From NCBI GenBank assembly GCA_937957915.1, contig CALGNZ010000147.1, positions 1-61,042 of the forward strand: DNA of 61,042 bases, given 5' to 3'. A program made the translations under genes and the position numbers. This document shows positions 8,451-17,298 of the stretch, piece after piece. Origin of the DNA: an uncultured Granulosicoccaceae bacterium (GTDB lineage Bacteria; Pseudomonadota; Gammaproteobacteria; Granulosicoccales; Granulosicoccaceae). The notes beneath the pieces were generated by a model. That model searched no databases. It saw only the letters and a program-made list of their open reading frames with translations, and had not been told where the DNA came from. Position 1 is the first letter of the stretch, and every line of letters starts with the position of its first letter.

Positions 8451-9260
8451 ATGGCAAATTCTCAAAACAATCAGGCTGCTGCCAGTGCGCAATCTGCGCT
8501 GGTGGAAATGAAAGATATTTCCATATCCTTTGGCGGTGTTCATGCGGTAGAAAAAGCATCCTGTGAGCTGTACCCGGGTGAAGTAGTGGGGCTGCTGGGT
8601 CACAACGGTGCTGGTAAGTCGACATTAATCAAAATTCTTTCCGGCGCTTACACACGAGACAGTGGATCGATTTTTGTCGACGGCAAAGAAGCGACGATCA
8701 ATAACCCGCGCCAGGCTAAAGCCTATGGTATTGAAACAATCTATCAAACACTGGCACTGGCAGATAATGTCGATGCTGCAGCCAATTTGTATCTTGGTCG
8801 CGAGTTGTTAACCCGCTGGGGGACACTTGACGACGCTGCAATGGAAGCTGAAACGCGCAAGGTGATGAATCGCCTGAATCCTAACTTCACACGATTTAAA
8901 GATCCAGTGAAACAGTTGTCGGGCGGGCAGCGGCAATCTGTGGCCATAGCGCGTGCTATTCATTTTAATGCACGAATACTCATTATGGACGAGCCGACTG
9001 CCGCGCTTGGTCCGGCAGAAACGGAGCAGGTTGGTCAGCTGATACATCAATTAAAAAATGATGGTATCGGTATTTTTTTGATCAGTCACGATATACATGA
9101 CGTGTTCGATCTGGCGGATCGTGTTGTTGTTATGAAAAACGGTGCGGTTGTAGGCTCGGCCAGAACCGAAGATGTCAGCAAAGATGAAGTACTTGGTATG
9201 ATTATACTTGGCAAGTGTCCGCCTGGTGCAACACCTGGCCCGGGCGCATCATCTGATTGA
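8451..9260 (+). CDS. xylG: D-xylose ABC transporter ATPase, single-domain type
   Basis: An ABC ATPase of 269 residues with one nucleotide-binding domain. Walker A GHNGAGKS is at residues 50-57, the ABC signature [15 protein letters not shown] near 156-170, Walker [13 protein letters not shown] near 173-184, and the H-loop in [10 protein letters not shown]. Classical XylG/RbsA ATPases are about 500 residues with two fused domains, so this is the short form, which would act as a homodimer. The stop codon is clean and no remnant of a second domain follows before xylA, so it is a true short form and not a truncation. SD GAAGG precedes the ATG. The N-terminal ~17 residues are Gln/Ala/Asn-rich and probably disordered. 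Confidence 0.88.
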   Translation: MANSQNNQAAASAQSALVEMKDISISFGGVHAVEKASCELYPGEVVGLLGHNGAGKSTLIKILSGAYTRDSGSIFVDGKEATINNPRQAKAYGIETIYQTLALADNVDAAANLYLGRELLTRWGTLDDAAMEAETRKVMNRLNPNFTRFKDPVKQLSGGQRQSVAIARAIHFNARILIMDEPTAALGPAETEQVGQLIHQLKNDGIGIFLISHDIHDVFDLADRVVVMKNGAVVGSARTEDVSKDEVLGMIILGKCPPGATPGPGASSD

Positions 9261-9336
9261 TGTCGACAGCTAACCCCCGGCTGTTTTATAGCCAGGCAGA
9301 AATAAGTAACACACAGATATATGGCGAGGACATGCA

Positions 9337-10665
9337 ATGACCACCGGCTTCTTTAGCGATACTGATCGCATTCCCTACGAAGGCCCTGATAGCACAAACC
9401 CGCTGGCGTTTCGCTACTATCAACCTGATGAAGTGGTTGCCGGCAAGCGTATGGAAGATCATCTGCGCTTTGCTGTGTGTTATTGGCATAACTTTACCTG
9501 GCCCGGCTCTGACCCGTTTGGTGGCCTAACCTTTGAGCGACCATGGTTTGACGATGTAAACCGTTCCGCTGATCCAATGGCCAATGCAAAACTCAAGGCG
9601 GATGTTGCCTTTGAGATGTTTGCCAAGCTTGGCATGCCGTACTTTTGTTTTCACGATGCCGATGTCAGACCCGAAGGGAGAACTTTTGCAGAAAACACCG
9701 GCAATCTTAACGAGATTGTCGATTACTTCGAGCAGAAGATGGCAGAGACAGGAACAAAGCTTTTATGGGGTACTGCCAACCTTTTTTCTCATCGACGTTA
9801 TATGGCTGGTGCGGCAACTAACCCTGATCCGGATGTATTTTCGTTTGCTGCTGCAACTGTTAAAACCTGTATTGATGCGACCCATCGTCTGGGCGGCGAG
9901 AACTATGTGTTGTGGGGTGGCAGAGAAGGTTATGAGACTCTGCTCAATACCAGTTTGCAGCGCGAACTCGATCAGCTGGGCAGGTTTTTATCGATGGTGG
10001 TCGACTACAAACATAAAATCGGTTTTAAAGGCGCCATCCTGGTTGAGCCCAAGCCGCAGGAACCAACCAAACATCAGTACGACTATGATGTCGCCACTGT
10101 TTACGGATTCCTGAAGCGCTACGGGCTAGAGAACGAAGTAAAGGTAAACATAGAGCAGGGACATGCGATTCTGGCCGGCCATACCTTCGAGCACGAGTTA
10201 GCTCTGGCCGACGCCCTGGGCATATTCGGCTCGATAGATATGAACCGCAACGACTACCAGTCGGGGTGGGATACCGATCAATTTCCCAATAATGTGCCCG
10301 AGATGGCACTGGCCTATTATCAGGTACTGAACGCAGGCGGGTTTACTACCGGTGGCACCAACTTCGATGCGAAACTGCGACGCCAGTCGATTGCACCCGA
10401 TGATCTGTTGATTGCACACATAGGTGGTATGGACTGTTGCGCCAGAGGACTGAAAGCTGCAGCAGCGATGGTAGCTGATGGTGCGATGGATAAATTTGTC
10501 ACTGACCGCTACGCAGGCTGGAGTGCTGCATCTGCAGCCGATATTCTAGCTGGCTCTGTGACACTTGACGAACTGGCAGCAAGCGTTGAAAAGAATAACG
10601 TTAATCCCGAGCCGATATCAGGCAGACAGGAATATCTCGAGAATATCGTTAATCGATTTGTTTAG
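9337..10665 (+). CDS. xylA: Xylose isomerase
   Basis: Converts D-xylose to D-xylulose in the cytoplasm. At 442 residues it has the usual length of the long (class II) isomerases. Active-site and metal-binding strings are present: [13 protein letters not shown] (catalytic His/Asp), [51 protein letters not shown] and [20 protein letters not shown]. It is preceded by a GGCGAGGAC SD and lies 76 bases after the ATPase gene. No xylulokinase gene lies in this window, so the next pathway step must be encoded elsewhere. Confidence 0.97.
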   Translation: MTTGFFSDTDRIPYEGPDSTNPLAFRYYQPDEVVAGKRMEDHLRFAVCYWHNFTWPGSDPFGGLTFERPWFDDVNRSADPMANAKLKADVAFEMFAKLGMPYFCFHDADVRPEGRTFAENTGNLNEIVDYFEQKMAETGTKLLWGTANLFSHRRYMAGAATNPDPDVFSFAAATVKTCIDATHRLGGENYVLWGGREGYETLLNTSLQRELDQLGRFLSMVVDYKHKIGFKGAILVEPKPQEPTKHQYDYDVATVYGFLKRYGLENEVKVNIEQGHAILAGHTFEHELALADALGIFGSIDMNRNDYQSGWDTDQFPNNVPEMALAYYQVLNAGGFTTGGTNFDAKLRRQSIAPDDLLIAHIGGMDCCARGLKAAAAMVADGAMDKFVTDRYAGWSAASAADILAGSVTLDELAASVEKNNVNPEPISGRQEYLENIVNRFV

Positions 10666-11001
10666 GGTTTAGAGAGTGGAGCGTATAAACGATATCTCTG
10701 CCGGGGCCTTTATTTTTGACTTCAATCGTGGGTTGAGCAACTCGCTCTCTTTGTTCGGGTTAGTTGTCCCGTCACCATGGTCAATCCTAAACCAGGGTGA
10801 CAGTGAGCAATGCGATCCGCACCAACCCTGCGAGTGCCTGTGAACGAACGAGCGCACTCAACTTAAGGAAAGCGTTGCAATGCAGCGCAACTCGCAAGCG
10901 GTTTTCACCGGTGTTTTTTGTGTCGCTGAAAGTCTTTGCACGCTCGACCTGTGGTTCAATTTCTGACATATTGACGCCACAATTGTACGGCGGGGAATCA
11001 C
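10666..11001. other. Intergenic region after xylA with one hairpin
   Basis: No gene is seen. GTCACCATGG (10771-10780) pairs with CCAGGGTGAC (10792-10801) with one mismatch and no T run, so it may stabilise the xylA mRNA end or be a weak stop. A GGGG-type SD precedes the next start, suggesting the GMC gene can be translated independently and may have its own promoter here. Confidence 0.45.
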
Positions 11002-12618
11002 ATGGCGGGTCACTACGATTACGTGATAGTTGGTAGCGGCGCTGCGGGTTCCGTGGTGGCAGCCCGACTTGCAGAGTCGGGAAAGTATAGCGTTTGCGTT
11101 GTTGAGGCAGGTGGCAGCGACCGGAGGCCTTTTGTCACCATCCCTGCCGGTTTTGTAAAAAACCTGAACAACCCTAAAATTATGTGGCAATTTGGCAGTG
11201 TTGCTGGTGCTAATACCGCGGGGCGTAGTGTCTATCTGCCGCAGGGCAAATTGCTTGGTGGCTCCACGTCGATCAATGGCATGATCTACAACCGTGGCCA
11301 GTCTGGTGACTTTGACCACTGGGCGTCTCTCGGTAATCCAGGCTGGGGTTATCAGGATGTGCTGCCTTATTTCAGAAAATCTGAAACACGCCTGTCAACT
11401 GAGTCACAGTACCGTGGCAGTCTGGGTCCTTTAAAAATTTCAGACCCCGATCAGACTCATCCTCTGTGTGATGCATTTATCGATGCAGTGGCAACCGCTA
11501 CCGGTGCACCGAAACACAATGACTACAACGCAGAGTCACAACGCGGTACAGGCTACTACCAGCGCTTTATCAGTGAAGGTTCTCGTCAGACAACCGCGCG
11601 TGAATTTCTTCATCCGGCCGTGAGTCAAGGTAAAATTGATTTAAAAACGGATTCGCCAGTGTCAAAGCTGCTTGTTGAATCAGGCAGGGTAACCGGCGTA
11701 CAAATCAGCCGTGCCGGTAGCGGTGAGGCTGAGACGATTACTGCCAATCGACAAGTACTGCTATGTGCCGGCACTATTAACAGCAGTCGTTTGCTGCAGT
11801 GCAGTGGTATTGGTGATGAACAATGGCTGCGTAGTGCGGGCGTTGATGTCGTGCACCATTTGCCCGGCGTCGGCAAGAACTTGCAGGATCACTATTTTGT
11901 ACGGCTCGCGGCTCGTGTATCTCCGGATATGATTACGCTTAACCAGCAGGCGAGAGGACTGCGGCTGGCTCGCGAGATCTTCCGATGGTTCACAAAAAAG
12001 CCGAGCATTCTTGCATGGACACCATCGATTGCCTATGCCTTTCTCAATTCAGATGGTACACAAAGCACACCTGACCTGCAGTTTGTGTTCAGCCATGGAA
12101 GCTATCGACCTGGCAAAGTGTACGAGCTCGATCGATTCCCTGCGGTCACCTGTGGCTTTACGCAGCAACGTCCGAAAAGCCGGGGTTATACACGAATCAC
12201 GTCGGCAGACCCAACGGTTGCGCCAGAGGTTCAGCCCAACTATCTGGATGATGACTATGACTGCGAAGTAGTGGTGCGCGGTTTGAAGATGGCCAGGCAG
12301 TATTTGCAGAGCCCGCAACTGGCGCAGTGGGTACGCAATGAAGAAGTGCCGGGTACTGACGTGAACAGCGATGCCGAGATACTTGAATACGCACGACAAA
12401 CCGGGAACACGGGGTATCATCTGGTCGGTAGTTGTATGATGGGGCCGCGTTCCAATCCGCAGGCGGTGGTAGATTCGTCTCTCCATGTACATGGGCTGTC
12501 TGGTTTGCGAGTCATTGATGCGTCGGTCATGCCGACCGTAACGTCATCGAATACCTGCGCTGCCAGTATTATGATTGGAGAGAAAGGCGCCGACATGATT
12601 TTGCGCGACAGCGATTAA
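11002..12618 (+). CDS. GMC-family FAD-dependent oxidoreductase (choline dehydrogenase-like)
   Basis: A 538-residue flavoprotein of the glucose-methanol-choline family. The N-terminal Rossmann motif is YVIVGSGAAGSVVAARLAES (residues 5-24). GMC signature 1 is seen as PQGKLLGGSTSINGMIYNRG with the following DFDHWA, and signature 2 as GTINSSRLLQCSGIG. The C-terminal active-site pair is in TGYHLVGSCMMG (His) and TSSNTCAAS (Asn). Family members oxidise alcohols, sugars or choline. Substrate cannot be read from sequence; the place after xylA makes a sugar or alcohol plausible but this is inference. No betaine aldehyde dehydrogenase is adjacent, which argues against a choline pathway gene. Confidence 0.85.
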   Translation: MAGHYDYVIVGSGAAGSVVAARLAESGKYSVCVVEAGGSDRRPFVTIPAGFVKNLNNPKIMWQFGSVAGANTAGRSVYLPQGKLLGGSTSINGMIYNRGQSGDFDHWASLGNPGWGYQDVLPYFRKSETRLSTESQYRGSLGPLKISDPDQTHPLCDAFIDAVATATGAPKHNDYNAESQRGTGYYQRFISEGSRQTTAREFLHPAVSQGKIDLKTDSPVSKLLVESGRVTGVQISRAGSGEAETITANRQVLLCAGTINSSRLLQCSGIGDEQWLRSAGVDVVHHLPGVGKNLQDHYFVRLAARVSPDMITLNQQARGLRLAREIFRWFTKKPSILAWTPSIAYAFLNSDGTQSTPDLQFVFSHGSYRPGKVYELDRFPAVTCGFTQQRPKSRGYTRITSADPTVAPEVQPNYLDDDYDCEVVVRGLKMARQYLQSPQLAQWVRNEEVPGTDVNSDAEILEYARQTGNTGYHLVGSCMMGPRSNPQAVVDSSLHVHGLSGLRVIDASVMPTVTSSNTCAASIMIGEKGADMILRDSD

Positions 12619-12764
12619 CAATCGAAAAGACCAGTTGCTGTTTTGTCCGCTGGTCGAATTTACATCTCTTTACCTCACAGACAAATAATTTGACTCTCGA
12701 ACAAGTAGAGTTCTGAGATCTTTGTAATAGGAGGTAGCAACGAGGAATCGTTGAATAGAGTTAT

Positions 12765-15700
12765 ATGAATGTAAATATTTATGAATTGCTACGTGAGAAA
12801 TTTAGCGGAGCTGCCAGCCGCGGTCTCAGCGAGATACTTGGCCGAAGTTCAAGTGAAGTCGGTCCCATTACAGACAAATCAATAGAGACTGTACTAGACA
12901 GTTTCTCCAGCTTGTCGAACGATGCCAGTGCGCGAGAGCGCCTGTTTGAAGCGGTTACGCAAAGCGATGAGCGCGCAATGGAAGACCCTGGCGTCATCCT
13001 GCGCGGACGCGATCGTCAGTCTGTGCTTGTCGACGGTAACAACAAGCTGGCAAACATCGTTGGTATTGCCAACAAAAACCGCATGACGGAAAAGCTGCGT
13101 TTGGCAGCGGGATTGTCGAGCACTGAAGCCGAGGATGTTCTTGGTTATATCGCGCCCGGTGTGTTGGGCGGAATGAAAAAACAGATCAGTGCCGGTGTCG
13201 TTGCCAATAGCTCGGTGGGCCTTACGCAGCTACTGGGCAAAAGCAACACTGGCGCTGCTGTGGTGACAGCAAATGCGGATACAGTGAAGGGTGGGCAGGT
13301 GCCGGCAAACTCTGCGGCGTATGCCAACACCAGTCACGCGCACCCTACAGCACAGACGGCAGGTAATGTGACAACTGCGGCCAGCGGCGATGTGTCGTGG
13401 ATACGGCGATTTGCGTTGCCATTTCTACTGCTGGGTGCGTTGCTCCTCGGAACCATGAAATATTGCAGCAATGTCGAGCACACTCGAGTCGTTGCTAAAG
13501 ATCGTGACGACCTGCAGTCGGAACTTGTCGGTGTGCGCGAACAGGCAGAATCGTCAACAGCAAAAGTGGCCAGTCTCAGTACCGAACTGGAAGGCGCAAA
13601 CGCTAACGTTGTTCGCTTACAGGGTGAAGTCGACACGGTTACCGCCGAGCTTGAAGAAGTAAAGGCAATCCCTACAGATACCGCTGAATTGCAGGGGCTT
13701 TTGGCAAGTGCCACGGCTGAGCGCGATGCGTTTGTTGCCAGCAAAAACGAACTGCAGACAGAGTTCGATAAAGTGCTTGTCGAGCGTGATGCGGCTCTTA
13801 ACGAAGTAACCGGTTTACAGGAAGCGAATGCAAAAGCGCGCGAGGAAGCCGCGGCACTGGAGCAACAGATCCAGTCGTTAAATGGTGAGCTGGAAACGAC
13901 TCAGGCCAAAGTTACGGAGACTGAGTCGACGCTCGCGCAGCGCGAGGAATCGCTTACTTCGATAAACACTGATCTCGAAACCGCGCGCACGGAGATGGGT
14001 GAGCTCACCAGTGAACGTGATGAGCTGCTGAACAAACGTGATGCGCTGGCAGCGCGGGTTAGTGAGTTGCTGGCCGAAAAAGATACCGTCGTCGCCGAAA
14101 CAGACGATTTGAAAGCGCAAATCGAAACCCTGAACGGAAATCTCGAGAGCGCAAGAACCTCTGATGCCGATTCTCGTAACAAGCTCGGCTTGCTGAATTC
14201 ATCGTTCAGTGGATTGCAGGACAAACTCAGTCTTGTTACCGGTGCGCGTGACGAGGCGTCTAATCAGGCGAAAGGACTGCGCATTGAAGTTGCTGATCTG
14301 AAAAAGACTACTGTTGAACTTCAGTCCGGTTTACAACGCGCTCAGGAAGAACACGACGCAGCGCTTGCAGCCATGCAAACAGAGCGTGACAGCGCGCAGA
14401 CTGAGCTCGATGGTGTTAAGACAGAGCTGGGCGCCGAGATCGACACCTTAACCACGCAGCGCGATGAGGCACTGGCTCAGGTTACAGAAGCTAATGCTGA
14501 ACTGGATGCGTTAAATGTGCAGAAGGCAGAGGCGCAAGCTAAGATCGATGAGTTGCAGGGGCAGACCGGCCAACTGGAAGCCTCGTTGCAGGAAGAGGTG
14601 GCCTCTGTTTCCGAGCTGCAGTCTAAGGTTGCTGCACTCGACGAGACCCGTGCTTCTTTGACCGGTGAGCGCGACGAAGCGTTAAGTGAGGTGACCAGCC
14701 TGACTGCCCGAATTGATGCCACCAACGATGCTCTGACTTCGGAACAGGCGACTGTGGCTGAGCTCAATACGAGGGTCGCAACACTGGAAGAGCAGAATGC
14801 AGCGCTGACTGCAGATCGTGACAGTGCGAAAAGCAGTTTGTCAGGTCTGACAGAAGAAATGCAGGTTGTACAAAGTGCCATGCAAGTGGAGCAGGCTAAT
14901 GTGTCAGAGTTAAGCGCATCGGTCGCCTCATTGCGTGAGAGTAACGCTGCGCTGACCGGAGAGCTTGAAGCTGCAACTGCACAAGGTGCTGAGCTGCGTG
15001 AGCAACTCGACTCCTTGCAGGCAACTTTGCAGCAAGAGCAATCGACGGTTAGCGAGTTGCAGGCGTCACTGGCATCACTTGACGAGTTAAAGACCTCAAT
15101 AGCCGGTGATCGCGACGGTGCAAAACAGATCGTGGCCAATTTGACCGGACAGTTGCAGACACTCAAAGGTGCACTTAAGTACGAGCAGAAAACAGTTGGT
15201 CAATTGAATGGGTCGGTGGCTGATCTGGACGGCGCCAACGCCACCTTGACAGGCGAACGTGACGCAGCGCTTGGCGATATTGCCATGTTGCAGCAAAAGC
15301 TCGATAGCGCAGGTGGACAGATAGAGTCATTAAGTGTCGAGCGCGACGATTTGCAACAGCAAATTAGTGATGCGGCAGCGAGAGAACAGTCCACTCGAGA
15401 CGCAACACTGGCGGTAAGAGCAGAAATTGAACAAAAGCTCTTGGCAGCAGGCGTCACTGCTGCATCTGTCAGCGCAATTGATGATGATCGTGCGGTTGCC
15501 ATTACACTGGGATCTGGAGATCTCTACCAGGTTGGTAGCGCCTCGTTGAGCCCGCAGGGCAATGCGGTGTTGTCAAATGTTGGATCAGTTGTAACCGGAT
15601 ACTCTGACTGGAATGTCGATGTAGTCGGCCATACTGATTCACAGGGCATTGGTGCCGAGTTAAGAAAGCGATACCCGACAAACTGGGAGCTTTCAACAGC

Positions 15701-15860
15701 TCGTGCATCTGCGGCAGTAAGATATCTGGCTTCCAAGTCAGGTGTGGATGCAGATAAGCTATCTGCGCGCGGACTGGGAGATACGCGGCCACTGGCAACA
15801 AACGAAACGGCTCAGGGCAGAGAGCAAAACCGACGAGTAGATTTTATTCTTCGTCGTTAA
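12765..15860 (+). CDS. DUF937 / transmembrane / long coiled-coil / OmpA-domain protein
   Basis: A 1031-residue protein of unusual architecture. Residues 1-150 resemble DUF937 (YidB-like): a helical region with GNNKLANIVG and GYIAPGVLGGMKKQI. A low-complexity linker follows, then one transmembrane segment near 215-233 (FALPFLLLGALLLGTMKY) preceded by Arg residues, so the N-terminus should be cytoplasmic. Residues ~240-890 are almost uninterrupted heptad coiled coil rich in Glu, Ala, Leu and Thr, including 49-residue repeats from 631. Residues ~905-1031 are an OmpA/MotB peptidoglycan-binding domain: VDVVGHTDSQG, NWELSTARASAAVRYL, SARGLGDTRPL, REQNRRVDFILRR. GGAGG lies ~40 bases upstream of the ATG; it is too far to be the SD. 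The protein probably links inner membrane and peptidoglycan. A bidirectional terminator follows. Function is unknown. Confidence 0.85.
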   Translation: MNVNIYELLREKFSGAASRGLSEILGRSSSEVGPITDKSIETVLDSFSSLSNDASARERLFEAVTQSDERAMEDPGVILRGRDRQSVLVDGNNKLANIVGIANKNRMTEKLRLAAGLSSTEAEDVLGYIAPGVLGGMKKQISAGVVANSSVGLTQLLGKSNTGAAVVTANADTVKGGQVPANSAAYANTSHAHPTAQTAGNVTTAASGDVSWIRRFALPFLLLGALLLGTMKYCSNVEHTRVVAKDRDDLQSELVGVREQAESSTAKVASLSTELEGANANVVRLQGEVDTVTAELEEVKAIPTDTAELQGLLASATAERDAFVASKNELQTEFDKVLVERDAALNEVTGLQEANAKAREEAAALEQQIQSLNGELETTQAKVTETESTLAQREESLTSINTDLETARTEMGELTSERDELLNKRDALAARVSELLAEKDTVVAETDDLKAQIETLNGNLESARTSDADSRNKLGLLNSSFSGLQDKLSLVTGARDEASNQAKGLRIEVADLKKTTVELQSGLQRAQEEHDAALAAMQTERDSAQTELDGVKTELGAEIDTLTTQRDEALAQVTEANAELDALNVQKAEAQAKIDELQGQTGQLEASLQEEVASVSELQSKVAALDETRASLTGERDEALSEVTSLTARIDATNDALTSEQATVAELNTRVATLEEQNAALTADRDSAKSSLSGLTEEMQVVQSAMQVEQANVSELSASVASLRESNAALTGELEAATAQGAELREQLDSLQATLQQEQSTVSELQASLASLDELKTSIAGDRDGAKQIVANLTGQLQTLKGALKYEQKTVGQLNGSVADLDGANATLTGERDAALGDIAMLQQKLDSAGGQIESLSVERDDLQQQISDAAAREQSTRDATLAVRAEIEQKLLAAGVTAASVSAIDDDRAVAITLGSGDLYQVGSASLSPQGNAVLSNVGSVVTGYSDWNVDVVGHTDSQGIGAELRKRYPTNWELSTARASAAVRYLASKSGVDADKLSARGLGDTRPLATNETAQGREQNRRVDFILRR
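14655..15242 (+). repeat. Four in-frame 147 bp repeats coding 49-residue coiled-coil units
   Basis: Inside the coiled-coil gene, residues 631-679, 680-728, 729-777 and 778-826 are four consecutive units of exactly 49 residues, with a fifth starting at 827. Each begins with (A/S/T)-(L/I)-(T/A)-x-(E/D)-(R/L)-(D/E) (SLTGERD, ALTADRD, ALTGELE, SIAGDRD, TLTGERD) and contains an E-Q-x-x-V-x-x-L element about 30 residues later. Forty-nine residues is seven heptads, so whole units can be gained or lost without breaking coil register. Confidence 0.85.
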
Positions 15861-15886
15861 TCAGTTGCCTGTCGGTTCAATAATTG

Positions 15887-15913
15887 ACGGCGGACAACTG
15901 TCCGCCGTTTTTC
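15887..15913. terminator. Rho-independent terminator
   Basis: A-CGGCGGAC (15887-15895) pairs with GTCCGCCG-T (15900-15908) around the loop AACT, followed by a T run on the plus strand. It ends the OmpA-domain gene and sits between convergent genes, so it may also help stop the aminotransferase transcript from the other side. Confidence 0.85.
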
Positions 15914-15931
15914 TTTGTGTGGTTCGTTTTG

Positions 15932-17017
15932 CTATAGCGCCTGTTTAAACGCTGTTGCGAACAGGTCGAACTCTGCATCTGAACCGAGCCCGACCCGCAC
16001 ACAGCGATTTAGCGGTGCAACGCCTGGCATTCTCATAAACACATCCAGATCTGCAAGCTTTGTAATCATGGCCTGGGCACGCTCAGTGCTCTCCAGATCG
16101 ACAGCGACAAAGTTGGTCGATGAGGGTTCTGCGTAGAGACCCAGGTCACTTGCGAAATTCATCACCCGTTGCCTGCCGGATTCGGCAGCCTGCGTTACGG
16201 TATCCAGAAATCCTCCGTCTTTGACAGAGGCGAGTGCACCGATCTGTGCGATGCGGTTGATGCCAAAGTGATTACGTATTTTGTTAAACCCCTGAATGAT
16301 GTCTTGGTGCGCTATCGCATAGGCGATTCTTTGTCCTGCCATGCCATAGGCTTTAGAGAAAGTGCGAAAGCGAATGACCCTTGGGTTGCTGGTGTCGATT
16401 GCCGGTGCAATATCATCGACGGCAAATTCTATATAGGCCTCGTCGAGGGCGAGGATAGAGTTTTCAGGCACCGCATCAATCATGGACTGAATAACATCGG
16501 CACTGTGCCAGGTGCCCATTGGGTTGTCGGGGTTGGACAGGTACACCAGTGGTGCATTGACTTTTTTGGTGGTCTCTATCAGAGCGTCCGGGTCTTCGTG
16601 AAAACCCTGGAAGGGCACCGTGACCAGCTCTGCGCCGAAGCCGGCAACATGGTAGTTAAATGTGGGGTAGGCACCATGCGAAGTCACTGCTTTGCCGTTG
16701 TGCTCGAGCAGCATGCGTACAGTCAGGCCAAGTAGTGTGTCAATGCCGGCGTCGACACAGATTTCATCGATATCTACACCGTGCTTTTGTGCAAGTGCCT
16801 GGCGCAAATCATAGTTCTCTGGATCTGCATACCAGGCACTGCCTGCAACTGCCTGCTGCATAGCCTGCAGGGCTGCATCGGACATGCCGAAGACACTCTC
16901 GTTAGCACCAATTCTGGCGCGGAATGGTTTTCCGCGCTGACGCTCGAGAGTTTCTGGTCCGACAAATGGCGTCGTGGCTGGCAGTGTGTTTACCAGTTGA
17001 GTGAAAGGAATAGGCAT
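15932..17017 (-). CDS. hisC: Histidinol-phosphate aminotransferase-like PLP enzyme
   Basis: A 361-residue fold-type I aminotransferase. The PLP-lysine region reads FRTFSKAYGMAGQRIAYA, matching the SKxxGxxGxR motif of HisC. ILALDEAYIEFA (cofactor Asp and Tyr), VYLSNPDNPMGTW (Asn) and the closing RCVRVGLGSDAEFD (substrate carboxylate Arg) also fit. The length is typical. It stands alone, not in a his operon, so it may be a second HisC paralogue or an aromatic aminotransferase; the symbol is given for the family. It ends 18 bases after the bidirectional terminator. The 281 bases between it and the next gene upstream hold no gene and presumably its promoter. Confidence 0.8.
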   Translation of the reverse strand: MPIPFTQLVNTLPATTPFVGPETLERQRGKPFRARIGANESVFGMSDAALQAMQQAVAGSAWYADPENYDLRQALAQKHGVDIDEICVDAGIDTLLGLTVRMLLEHNGKAVTSHGAYPTFNYHVAGFGAELVTVPFQGFHEDPDALIETTKKVNAPLVYLSNPDNPMGTWHSADVIQSMIDAVPENSILALDEAYIEFAVDDIAPAIDTSNPRVIRFRTFSKAYGMAGQRIAYAIAHQDIIQGFNKIRNHFGINRIAQIGALASVKDGGFLDTVTQAAESGRQRVMNFASDLGLYAEPSSTNFVAVDLESTERAQAMITKLADLDVFMRMPGVAPLNRCVRVGLGSDAEFDLFATAFKQAL

Positions 17018-17298
17018 ATCTTTCTCAATTATGTGTGCCCCGGTGATTCACCCGTGGGCGAGAGTACCGTGCAGAGACTGGTTGTCAGGTGGCTCGTGTT
17101 TAGCAAGGAGCGCTCAGACCGCCCCGATACCGTTTAATACGCGAAGATAATGACTTGTGGAATCAAAGGTCAAGCTGCAATTTATCATTCGTGTAAATAC
17201 CACCAGCCATGAGTGTTCCTCGGCACATTGTTTTGTGCACGCCGCTGATTGTGGGTCCTGATTGCGGGCCCTGGTTGTGTAATGCTGCCGTCCAGGCT

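Noticed and set aside
14477..15166. Long antisense frame (229 codons) inside the coiled-coil gene
   Set aside because: A by-product of the repetitive, biased codon use of the heptad repeats; rich in Ser, Ala and Cys with no family match.
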